DNA of 64,000 nucleotides from contig CABIVQ010000001.1 in the NCBI GenBank assembly GCA_902362365.1, forward strand, positions 124,001-188,000, given 5' to 3'. Each line of letters begins with the position of its first letter. The stretch's first letter is position 1. Under the pieces are notes generated by a model that worked only from the letters and a program-made list of their open reading frames with translations, was not told the DNA's origin and searched no databases. Made by a program: the position numbers and the translations under genes. This stretch comes from Clostridiaceae bacterium (GTDB taxonomy: Bacteria > Bacillota > Clostridia > Peptostreptococcales > Peptostreptococcaceae). This document shows, piece by piece, positions 48,246 through 56,187 of this stretch.

Positions 48246-48600
48246 GGTCTATTTATGGTGATTTAAATAATGTACTTGAAAATATAGACTTTATTAATCT
48301 AAAAGATATAATAATTTACAATGACAACTATAGCTTATTTTTCTATAAAGATAACATGATAAAAGTAAAATAATAAAAATACTACAAAATGGAATCAAGA
48401 GACTAGTAACGATATTAGGTGCATATTGAGGAGGTAAACCTAGTTTAGTTATGAATACCATAAGAGAAGCATTGGGTAAAGACTTGATTGATTTTTATGG
48501 TGTTGTATGGATTTTTTATTATAAAAAATTGAAAATGTAACAAAAAATGACATATTGGAATATAATAATATGAAACATATGGTATATGGAGGTTGAGTAT
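48246..48600. other. Intergenic region with coding relics
   Basis: A frame 48249-48374 (SIYGDLNNVLENIDFINLKD...IKVK) and another (GIKRLVTILGAY, stop, GGKPSLVMNTIREALGKDL, about 48391-48500) look like tails of lost genes. Neither has a start. No family recognised. Confidence 0.35.
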
Positions 48601-49560
48601 ATGGATATAAAGTGGATTATAGTTATAATTATAATTATACTTGCCCTATTCTTATATAGATGGATAATACAAAGAAAACAAGCTATTAATAATGTCCTAC
48701 AAAGAAGTGATGAAGAAAAAATTAAAGATATTAATAATGTACTAGAGTTATATAGTTTTGTATATGATGAAACTAATGATATTATATGTTCAAGTATGTA
48801 TCCTTGGCAAAGAGAGGTAGGGTATTGTAGATTTTATGATGAAGCAGCACCTGCCTTAAATATGATTATTGATAGTGAGCCTATTTATTTTGAATATGAT
48901 AATAGAAGATGGCTTATTGAATTTTGGAAAGGTCAGTATGGAATGACTACTGGTGGCGAAATTGGTATATATGTAACTGATATGGATGATATTAATATAC
49001 CAGGTATTTTTTCAGGTCCTTTTTTCAAAGCCGTATCAGATAAAGAACTCTTAAATATGGATTTTAAGCTTAAAATATGTGAAAAAAAATTGTTTCAAAG
49101 AAAAGATTATCATTGGTGGCTAACAGGCTTTGATGTAGGTGTATTTTCTAATCCTCGTAAGTTATCAATGGAAATTAGGATAATTTTTCCGAATATAATT
49201 ATGAAACATGCATTTCTTAGTGGATTAAAAAGAGCAGGTTATAAAGAAGATGAAATTAAAATAATTAAGAATACAATTTATTTTGATTTTAATAAACCCA
49301 AGTCAGATCAACCACGTAATCGTTACAAATTGATAATACCTTTTATCCAATTGATGAATAAAACCTACTGCAAGATATATAATTTAATTACTAAAGATTT
49401 TACACGTACAATAGATAAAATTGATTTTTTACGATTATACTATCCTAATTTGTTTATGTTAATTGTAGGTAAAAATAGAATGAAAAAATTACAAAAATCT
49501 TATAAAGTAATTTCATTTTATATAAATAGAAATGAGATGAGAAGTAATGAGCACTTATAA
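48601..49560 (+). CDS. DUF4474-like protein with N-terminal membrane helix
   Basis: A 319-residue protein with one N-terminal hydrophobic helix (WIIVIIIIILALFLYRWII) and then a soluble domain. The core SSMYPWQREVGYCRFYDEAAP and EFWKGQYGMTTGGEIGIY matches what I remember of DUF4474. The function is unknown. GGAGG at 48588-48592 spaces to ATG 48601 rather than to 48586. Its last 14 bases overlap the metallophosphoesterase gene, implying translational coupling and a shared role. Confidence 0.75.
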   Translation: MDIKWIIVIIIIILALFLYRWIIQRKQAINNVLQRSDEEKIKDINNVLELYSFVYDETNDIICSSMYPWQREVGYCRFYDEAAPALNMIIDSEPIYFEYDNRRWLIEFWKGQYGMTTGGEIGIYVTDMDDINIPGIFSGPFFKAVSDKELLNMDFKLKICEKKLFQRKDYHWWLTGFDVGVFSNPRKLSMEIRIIFPNIIMKHAFLSGLKRAGYKEDEIKIIKNTIYFDFNKPKSDQPRNRYKLIIPFIQLMNKTYCKIYNLITKDFTRTIDKIDFLRLYYPNLFMLIVGKNRMKKLQKSYKVISFYINRNEMRSNEHL

Positions 49561-50464
49561 ACGCTTATCCAAAGTCTATGAAAATTCTAAGGTTATTCCT
49601 TATGATTATTCTTCAAAATTTGTCATAATGAGTGATTGCCATAGGGGTAGTGGAAATTCAGGAGATAATTTTCTAAAAAATCAATATATATTTTTCGCGG
49701 CACTTAATGATTACTACAAAAAAGGATTTACTTATATTGAATTAGGTGATGGAGATGAACTTTGGGAAAATAGATCTATGGAACAGATTATTGAAGTACA
49801 CAGTAGTACATTTGAACTATTATCTAAATTTTATGAGTCAGACAGAATGTATATGATTTATGGTAATCATGATATGCAAAAAAGTGATACAGAATTTTTA
49901 GAGTGTCATTACAAAGGACACTATTGTGGAATAAGAAAAAAGTTTTTTTCATTATTTAATTATATAAAAGCATATGAAGGAATAATTCTAGAAAATGAAG
50001 ATAATAATCAACATAGAATCTTTCTCCTACATGGTCATCAAGGAGATTTGATTAATGATAGACTGTGGAAATTAGGTAAATTTTTAGTTCGTTATATCTG
50101 GAGACCACTAGAGATATGGGGATTTAACGATCCTACAAGAGCAGCTAAAAATTATAGAAAGAAAAATAGCATAGAACAACAATTGATAACATGGTCAAAA
50201 GAGAATAACATAATGTTAATTACAGGTCATACTCATAGATCTAGTTTTGCTAACTTAGATGAACCAATGTATTTTAATTCAGGAAGTTGCATACATCCAA
50301 CAGCAATTACAGCTATAGAGATTGAATATGGTCGTATTAGCTTAGTGAAATGGAGTATTATGACAAGAGAAGATAATAGTATATATGTAGGAAAAGAGGT
50401 TTTAAAAGGACCGGTAAAATTAGAAGATTACTTTTTAAAAAATATAAAAATAGAAAACTTTTAA
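49547..50464 (+). CDS. Calcineurin-like metallophosphoesterase
   Basis: A 305-residue protein with all five metallophosphoesterase motifs in order: SDCHRGSG, GDGDELWENR, YGNHD, LHGHQGD and GHTHRS. The middle W/R-rich segment (LVRYIWRPLEIWGF) resembles membrane-associated, LpxH-like hydrolases, but lipid A is not expected in this kind of organism. The substrate may be another pyrophosphate or nucleotide. It overlaps the DUF4474-like gene by 14 bases. Confidence 0.88.
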   Translation: MSTYKRLSKVYENSKVIPYDYSSKFVIMSDCHRGSGNSGDNFLKNQYIFFAALNDYYKKGFTYIELGDGDELWENRSMEQIIEVHSSTFELLSKFYESDRMYMIYGNHDMQKSDTEFLECHYKGHYCGIRKKFFSLFNYIKAYEGIILENEDNNQHRIFLLHGHQGDLINDRLWKLGKFLVRYIWRPLEIWGFNDPTRAAKNYRKKNSIEQQLITWSKENNIMLITGHTHRSSFANLDEPMYFNSGSCIHPTAITAIEIEYGRISLVKWSIMTREDNSIYVGKEVLKGPVKLEDYFLKNIKIENF

Positions 50465-50841
50465 GTAGTTAAAAGCTGATTTCTATATTGATAAGAGATT
50501 GATTTTTTAGTTAATACTTTAATTACTGGACAATATAACCTACTATAGATATTACAATATAGATTTTCATATAAAATACATTGAAATAGATGACATGATG
50601 CTATAAAGGTTAGTTGTTGATAAAATTTTAAATAAATTAGGTCGTATAAAAATGATTAATCATAAGTATAATACCTATAATTCGTATCTAGCATTTAAAT
50701 TTACGAAAACCACATTGATGTAATAATCAATGTGGTTTTTTACGTATAACATTATTTTTGATAAAATAATTAAAATATGCTATAAAAAATAAAACCTTTT
50801 ATAAATACAAATCGTTATATAAGTGAAAGGGTGATGATAAT
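50465..50841. repeat. Intergenic region containing degenerate attachment-site copy 4
   Basis: CGTATCTAGCATTTAAATTT then ACGAAAA at 50683-50709 matches copy 3 at 22 of 26 positions. It is followed by the hairpin CCACATTGAT/ATCAATGTGG and T6 (50709-50740). The hairpin starts with the same CCA-AT-TT-A pattern as the one after copy 5. The remaining sequence shows no gene. Confidence 0.6.
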
Positions 50842-51426
50842 TTGGCACAGACAGATGAAAAATTAATTAAAGAAATACTAAAAGGGAACGAAAGTGCAAT
50901 GGAAATACTAGTAAAAAGACATTACGAGCTTGTACATAGTTACATATATAGAGCTACGAATGATCACAATATAGCCTATGATATAACACAAGAAGTATTT
51001 ATAAAAATGATGAAAAATATAGATAAATATAATTTGGGAAATGGTAAGTTCAGAAATTGGATATTAAAAATAGCTGTAAACGCAACAAAGGATTATTTTA
51101 AAAGTAATACGTATAAGCAAAGAAGTGAAATTTGTGATATAGAAAATCATCAAATAGGAGATAAATCAAATGTTATTGATATAATTTCTAAAAAAGAAGA
51201 ATCAATAAAAATTAAAGAAGCTATAAAAAAATTACCAAATCGTCAAAGAGAAGCCATACTTCTAAAGTACTACAATGATTTAAAAATAAAAGAGATAAGT
51301 AACATAACAGGAGATAATGAAAATACTATAAAATCGAGACTATTCAATGGAATTAAAAATCTTAAAAAATTACTTGGAGGTGATATATTTGAAGAAAAAT
51401 ATGAGTATTCACAGTCTAAGATGTGA
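50842..51426 (+). CDS. ECF RNA polymerase sigma factor
   Basis: A 194-residue sigma-70-family factor. Region 2 is at about 20-90 (LVKRHYELVHSYIYRATNDHNIAYDITQEVFIKMM) and region 4 at about 130-180 (KLPNRQREAILLKYYNDLKIKEISNITGDNENTIKSRL). The start is TTG after AAAGGGTGAT. Its 3' end overlaps the next gene by 38 bases. It heads an operon with an ABC exporter, an arrangement typical of envelope-stress or antimicrobial-peptide responses. Confidence 0.88.
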   Translation: MAQTDEKLIKEILKGNESAMEILVKRHYELVHSYIYRATNDHNIAYDITQEVFIKMMKNIDKYNLGNGKFRNWILKIAVNATKDYFKSNTYKQRSEICDIENHQIGDKSNVIDIISKKEESIKIKEAIKKLPNRQREAILLKYYNDLKIKEISNITGDNENTIKSRLFNGIKNLKKLLGGDIFEEKYEYSQSKM

Positions 51427-52237
51427 AAATATAGAAGATGAAAAATTTGAAGAACTACTAGAATTAGATTTAATAGATATAGATGAATTTTTAGATAGTT
51501 ACGTTGTTAATAACGTTGATGAGGTAAAAATTGATTCAACAATAGATACATTAAAAACATATATGCCAAAACCAGAAGTACAAGTTATCAAGGAGAAAAG
51601 TGGAACTTTAGATAAAATAAAAGAAAATATAAACCTAGTAAAATTTCAATTTAGTTTAATGAATAAAGCATATTTTATAGCATCACTATTATTAATACTT
51701 GTAGGAACTATAACTACAATAAAGTTAAATTTAAGTACATATTTTAGTGCATCTATAATTGCACCAATACCAATATTACTTGGAATGTTTGACATAATTA
51801 AAGGTAGAGAGGAAAATGTATGGGAGTTAGAGCTTAGTTATAAATACTCTTTAAGAGAAATTGTTTTATCAAGGTTAATAATTATAAATACAGTTTCTAT
51901 AGTAATGAGCATTGCTATGAGTATTATATTAAATAATACATACTCACAAATCAATCTATTAAAAATGATTAGTATATGGTTAATTCCAGTATTTATAATA
52001 GGGGCAATATCTTTAATTATTACTTCATTATACAGAAGTATAAATAGCATTACTTTATGTACATCAATCTGGATATTAGGCGCAATGAGTATTAGTATAT
52101 ATGAAAACATAGCTGATATAACTAATATTAATACATTTATAGTTTTAATTGTATCTATAATATTTGCATTAGGATCGATGAAATTATTTTACAAGAAAAG
52201 TATAAATATTATAGATTATATAACGTTTGATTTCTAG
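51389..52237 (+). CDS. Six-helix membrane protein, probable anti-sigma factor
   Basis: A 282-residue protein starting at TTG 51389, 8 bases after GGAGG; the longer frame from 51347 lacks such a site. An acidic cytoplasmic N-terminus of about 85 residues (ENIEDEKFEELLELDLIDIDEF) precedes six hydrophobic segments. There is no zinc-binding HCC motif. By position after an ECF sigma gene the N-terminus is the likely sigma-binding part. No named family is recognised. Confidence 0.65.
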   Translation: MKKNMSIHSLRCENIEDEKFEELLELDLIDIDEFLDSYVVNNVDEVKIDSTIDTLKTYMPKPEVQVIKEKSGTLDKIKENINLVKFQFSLMNKAYFIASLLLILVGTITTIKLNLSTYFSASIIAPIPILLGMFDIIKGREENVWELELSYKYSLREIVLSRLIIINTVSIVMSIAMSIILNNTYSQINLLKMISIWLIPVFIIGAISLIITSLYRSINSITLCTSIWILGAMSISIYENIADITNINTFIVLIVSIIFALGSMKLFYKKSINIIDYITFDF

Positions 52238-52246
52238 GGGGATTTT

Positions 52247-53128
52247 ATGGAAATTATTATAAAAAATATAAGAAAAGAATTTAAAGATAAACTAGCAGTA
52301 GATAATTTTAATGCAACTTTAAATAGTGGAATATATGGACTACTGGGGACAAATGGAGCGGGTAAAACAACACTTATGAGAATACTTGCAGATGTATCAA
52401 ACCCAAGTAGTGGAGATATTTTAGTAAACGGAGAAAGTAAAAGTAAGCTAGGAGATAAGTACAGAGATTTAATAGGATATGTACCTCAAAATATAGGATT
52501 TTATAAAAATTTTACAGCAGAAAAATTTTTATATTATGTGGCAGCACTAAAAGGTATAGATAAGAAAATTGAGAAAAGTAAAGTAGATGAACTTTTAAAA
52601 TTTGTTAATTTAGAAAAAGATAGAAAAAGAAAAATAGGTAAATTTTCAGGTGGTATGAAACAAAGGTTAGGTATTGCTCAAGCTTTATTAAATGATCCTA
52701 AGATACTCATATTGGATGAGCCTACAGCAGGTCTTGATCCAAATGAAAGAATAAGGTTTAAAAATTTAATCTCACAATTATCGAAGGATAAAATAGTAAT
52801 ATTATCAACTCATATAGTTTCAGATATAGAGTTTATAGCAAACGAAATACTTGTTATGAAAGAAGGTAAACTAGTTGAAAAATCCTCATTAGAAGATATT
52901 CTAGATATTGTGAGGGGAAAGGTATATACATTAAGTGTTAATGAAGGAGATTTAGAAAATGTTCAAAATAAATTTAAAATATCTAGTATGATGAGAACAA
53001 ATAATGGAATCTGTGCAAGAGTAGTAGGAGATAATAAACCTGATATAAAAGAATTTAAATACATAGAAGAAGAACCAAATTTAGAAGATGTATTTTTGTA
53101 TTATTTTAATGAAAGTGTTAGAGTATAG
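52247..53128 (+). CDS. ABC transporter ATP-binding protein
   Basis: A 293-residue ATPase with Walker A GTNGAGKTT, Q-loop GYVPQNIGFY, signature FSGGMKQRLGIAQAL, Walker B LILDEPTAGLDP and the H-loop STHIVSD. The C-terminal extension of about 80 residues is typical of ABC-2 exporters. It is 9 bases after the membrane protein and 12 before the permease, so it is in one operon. The substrate is unknown; peptide antibiotic self-protection or sensing is a reasonable guess. Confidence 0.92.
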   Translation: MEIIIKNIRKEFKDKLAVDNFNATLNSGIYGLLGTNGAGKTTLMRILADVSNPSSGDILVNGESKSKLGDKYRDLIGYVPQNIGFYKNFTAEKFLYYVAALKGIDKKIEKSKVDELLKFVNLEKDRKRKIGKFSGGMKQRLGIAQALLNDPKILILDEPTAGLDPNERIRFKNLISQLSKDKIVILSTHIVSDIEFIANEILVMKEGKLVEKSSLEDILDIVRGKVYTLSVNEGDLENVQNKFKISSMMRTNNGICARVVGDNKPDIKEFKYIEEEPNLEDVFLYYFNESVRV

Positions 53129-53140
53129 GGGGATTTTGAG

Positions 53141-54295
53141 ATGATAGATTTGATAAAATTTGAGTTATATAAAATATTTTCTAAAAAGTCAGTACGCATA
53201 GTTTTATTGCTAACTGTGCTATTTAGTGCTTTTAATGCATTTGGGGAAAGTATAAATATGAAATCTAAAGGCCTAAATAGTATGAATGATGTGTATAGCG
53301 TTATGAAAGAACATGAAGGTAAGGTAATTATACAAGAAGGAATACTTAAAGCAGAAAATACAATAGAAAAACTAAAGGAAAAAGAAAAAAGAGGCGAAAA
53401 GCTAACTAAAGAAGAGATAGTTTATAGATATTATTTATATGAGGTAATGATAACTGATCCAGTCTATATGGTAAATAATGAATACTATACAATAGATGAA
53501 ATAAAAGATGAGATAAGTACGTTAGAAAACAATAATAAAACCGATACATATGAATATAAAAATCTTAATTTTGTATACGAAAAAGTAAAAAATATAGAAG
53601 AATCAAAGTATTATTTTAAATCTGGCTGGATATCAACTACTGACTTTAACGTTATAGCAACATTGATAACTACACTAATAGTAGTAGGATTAGCTACAAT
53701 TTTTAGTGATGAATACCAAAATAATAGTGCTCAAATAATGTTAAGTTGTAAACGTGGAAAGAATAAGTTGGTTTTATCTAAGATATTAACTGGACTAATA
53801 TATACAGTTATAATGTTTACTATAGTAAATGGTACATATATGCTTGGAGCTTTAAAATTTGATTTTACAGGATGGGACAAGCCTTTAGAGTTATTTAAAT
53901 ACTATAGAAATACTCCTTTTGATATGAGGGTGATTGATTTTTATATTACAGGATTAGGTGTTAGCTTTATAGGTGCGATGTTATTTTCATTAGTAACAAT
54001 GTTAGTATCTTTATTAGTAAGAAATAACATGATATCACTATTACTAAGTTTAGGTATGTACTATGTTCCAACATTTGTATCTGGTTTTATTCCCATAGAT
54101 TCTATGGCTAGAGTTCTTAGAGAAATTAATTTAGCAGAGGCGGTTAGGATAGAAGGTATGTTTATAAATCCTAGTACGTATAATATTTTGGGAAATCCAA
54201 CTCTGTATTCAACTGTATTAATAAGCTTAGTGGTTATATCTATACCGGTTGTAATATACTTAATAAGATATTTTGGAAAAAGACAAGCTATATAA
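53141..54295 (+). CDS. ABC-2 type permease
   Basis: A 384-residue membrane protein. One N-terminal helix (about 16-33) is followed by a large outer domain of about 130 residues rich in Glu and Lys, then five C-terminal helices (from about 170). This one-plus-five pattern is usual for ABC-2 permeases. It partners the ATPase immediately upstream. The gene ends the island IV operon about 200 bases before att-like copy 5. Confidence 0.85.
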   Translation: MIDLIKFELYKIFSKKSVRIVLLLTVLFSAFNAFGESINMKSKGLNSMNDVYSVMKEHEGKVIIQEGILKAENTIEKLKEKEKRGEKLTKEEIVYRYYLYEVMITDPVYMVNNEYYTIDEIKDEISTLENNNKTDTYEYKNLNFVYEKVKNIEESKYYFKSGWISTTDFNVIATLITTLIVVGLATIFSDEYQNNSAQIMLSCKRGKNKLVLSKILTGLIYTVIMFTIVNGTYMLGALKFDFTGWDKPLELFKYYRNTPFDMRVIDFYITGLGVSFIGAMLFSLVTMLVSLLVRNNMISLLLSLGMYYVPTFVSGFIPIDSMARVLREINLAEAVRIEGMFINPSTYNILGNPTLYSTVLISLVVISIPVVIYLIRYFGKRQAI

Positions 54296-54504
54296 TTAGT
54301 TAGTGAAATAGATAAATTCATTGTAAAATTCAAGCTAAGCTTTAATTTATTACTATTTTTTATATAAGTAAATTCTAAAATTATGATATATGTGTATACT
54401 AATGATTACTATATAAAAATGTCTGATATTAAGTTAAAAATTATTGGATAGACAATATAATAACTAATGCATGATTTAGACTATGGATTTTAAAAGTTAT
54501 GTAT

Positions 54505-54568
54505 CGTCTACACCATTGAAATTCACGAAAACCATATTAATGAAATAGTTAATATGGTTTTTATTTTA
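54505..54568 (+). repeat. Attachment-site copy 5 with terminator
   Basis: CGTCTACACCATTGAAATTC then ACGAAAA agrees with the ssrA junction at 25 of 27 positions. The hairpin CCATATTAA/TTAATATGG with a T-rich tail follows. If islands insert next to ssrA, this outermost copy is the oldest, and its hairpin may be the ancestral ssrA terminator. Confidence 0.75.
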
Positions 54569-54633
54569 TGATAATATAATTAAATAAAGGAAGTGTATAA
54601 ATGTTAAATAAATCAAAAATGGTTATAGAATTA

Positions 54634-54713
54634 GGCTCCAAGCAAAGACTGTAAAACATTATAATAAAGTGTTGTTTGGAGCCGTAATTAAATATGTTTT
54701 ATACAGTCTTTGC
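54634..54713 (+). other. Two crossing inverted repeats before the CD3324-family gene
   Basis: GGCTCCAA (54634-54641) pairs with TTGGAGCC (54676-54683). The directly adjacent GCAAAGACTGTAAAAC (54642-54657) pairs with GTTTTATACAGTCTTTGC (54696-54713; 2-base gap). The pairs cross, so the RNA could form a pseudoknot or switch between two folds. They could instead be remnants of a miniature transposon. Confidence 0.5.
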
Positions 54714-54757
54714 AACGACTATTTATAGAATTATCAAGTAGTATAGGAGCAAAGAGT

Positions 54758-55033
54758 ATGAGATATAAAAAAGCACAAGATATATTACCAAAGCATATAA
54801 TCGAGATACTTCAAGAGTATGTAGATGGAGAATATTTATATATACCAATTAAGAATAATACTAAGAAATCTTGGGGAGAGAAAAGTGGATTAAAAAAAGA
54901 GTTAAGTGAAAGAAACAAAGAAATTTTTAATAAATATCAAAATGGAATGAAAATTAAAGAGCTGACAAGTCAATACTATTTAACTGAAAGTAGCATAAGA
55001 AGAATAATAAGAGAACAAAAAATTAAAGAATAA
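54758..55033 (+). CDS. CD3324-family small regulator-like protein
   Basis: A 91-residue protein starting MRYKKAQDILPKHIIEILQE, with a YVDGEYLYIPIK core and a C-terminal HTH-like segment (KELTSQYYLTESSIRRIIREQ). It matches the small family named after C. difficile CD3324. Its function is unknown, but the last helices look DNA-binding. TAGGAG lies 9 bases before ATG 54758; the longer frame from 54710 would overlap the inverted repeats. Confidence 0.82.
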   Translation: MRYKKAQDILPKHIIEILQEYVDGEYLYIPIKNNTKKSWGEKSGLKKELSERNKEIFNKYQNGMKIKELTSQYYLTESSIRRIIREQKIKE

Positions 55034-55149
55034 TTGCTTTATTTATAATCAAGAATAATACAGAATAGTTTATGAACATATTTCTTTAAATGTCTAGTGA
55101 TATAATTATAATCTATGGATAAGAGGTTATTAATCATGGAGGTAGTAAT

Positions 55150-55869
55150 ATGAATAAATTAAATGTATTAGAAATAAACTTTGAATTCAATGGAATGGTA
55201 GATACAATATATCCTGTTATATTGAGAGATGATAAAGAAATGATTTTAATTGATTGTGGTTATCCTAATTTTTTAGCATTAATAGAAGATTGCGCAAGTA
55301 AAAATAATATAGATTTAAGTAATCTAACGAAGCTAATTATAACTCATCATGATTTTGATCATATGGGATCAGCAGCTGATTTAAAGGCAAAATATCCAAA
55401 TATCAAAATATTAGCATCATCAAAAGATGAAAAATATATTAATGGAAAAGAAAAGTCTTTAAGACTTCAACAAGCAGAGTCAATATATGAGAGTTTGCCA
55501 GAAGAACAAAAAGAATGGGCGCTTAATTTCCATAAAATACTAGGGTCAATAGAGAATGTTGATATAGATAGAGCATTAAATGATGGAGATATATTTGATT
55601 GGTGTGGCGGTATAGAGACAATAGAAACACCGGGACATATGCCAGGACATATATCAATTTATATTAAGGAAAGTAGAACATTGATAGCTGGAGATGCTTT
55701 AGTTATTGAGGATGGTAAATTATGTATAGCAAATCCACAATATACCTTAGATATGAAAGAAGCTAAAAAAACTATAAACAAGTTACTAAATTATGAGATT
55801 GATAGGATTATATGTTACCATGGAGGAATATATCAATCAGATATAAAAAAATCATTAGAAAATATATAA
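55150..55869 (+). CDS. Metallo-beta-lactamase-fold hydrolase
   Basis: A 239-residue MBL-fold protein. The metal site THHDFDHMGS is the H-x-D-x-D-H variant seen in some family branches, with later ligands in ETPGHMPGHIS, IAGDALV and CYHGG. The substrate could be a thioester, lactone or phosphodiester and is not predictable. GGAGGTAG precedes the ATG. It is a single gene. Confidence 0.85.
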   Translation: MNKLNVLEINFEFNGMVDTIYPVILRDDKEMILIDCGYPNFLALIEDCASKNNIDLSNLTKLIITHHDFDHMGSAADLKAKYPNIKILASSKDEKYINGKEKSLRLQQAESIYESLPEEQKEWALNFHKILGSIENVDIDRALNDGDIFDWCGGIETIETPGHMPGHISIYIKESRTLIAGDALVIEDGKLCIANPQYTLDMKEAKKTINKLLNYEIDRIICYHGGIYQSDIKKSLENI

Positions 55870-56147
55870 ATCTATTTTTACTAAGACAAGGAATATCATT
55901 TATTCCATTTTTAATTAAGGAATTTAAAATCTACAATAACGGTCTAGAAGTTATAGGTTAATTATATTAATAACAAATATTAATTAGTACAAATTAAAGA
56001 TAGGAGAACGTGGAATAAAAGTATAGAGTTTTCTATCTGAAAATATAATATGTTATAAATCAAAAAAATTTAAATATGAGTTAAGATAGACAATTAAAAA
56101 CTATAGCTAATACTATCATAATTATGAATAATTACGTTAAAATAAAT

Positions 56148-56187
56148 CTAAAAAAGATGCTAGCTTAACTGTTAGCATCTTTTTTAG
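56148..56187. terminator. Bidirectional terminator between MBL-fold and AraC genes
   Basis: A perfect 15-bp inverted repeat CTAAAAAAGATGCTA / TAGCATCTTTTTTAG with a 10-base loop. It terminates the leftward AraC gene and possibly the rightward transcript. The 280 bases between the MBL gene and this hairpin show no gene. Confidence 0.85.

Larger units (their letters stand above)
45911..50682. mobile_element. Island III of the ssrA array (4.8 kb)
   Basis: Bounded by att-like copies 3 and 4. Cargo: ferredoxin-nitroreductase, ArsR regulator, EFR1 flavodoxin, a DUF4474-like protein and a metallophosphoesterase. No integrase; copy 4 is degenerate, so the outer border is uncertain. Confidence 0.4.
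50741..54504. mobile_element. Island IV of the ssrA array (3.8 kb)
   Basis: Lies between att-like copies 4 and 5 and consists of one four-gene operon (ECF sigma, membrane protein, ABC ATPase, permease). No recombinase. The island reading depends on the att-like repeats. Confidence 0.35.

Noticed and set aside
21536-54504. A prophage downstream of ssrA
   Set aside because: No capsid, portal, terminase, tail or lysis genes occur; only a satellite-type replication protein and a small HTH.
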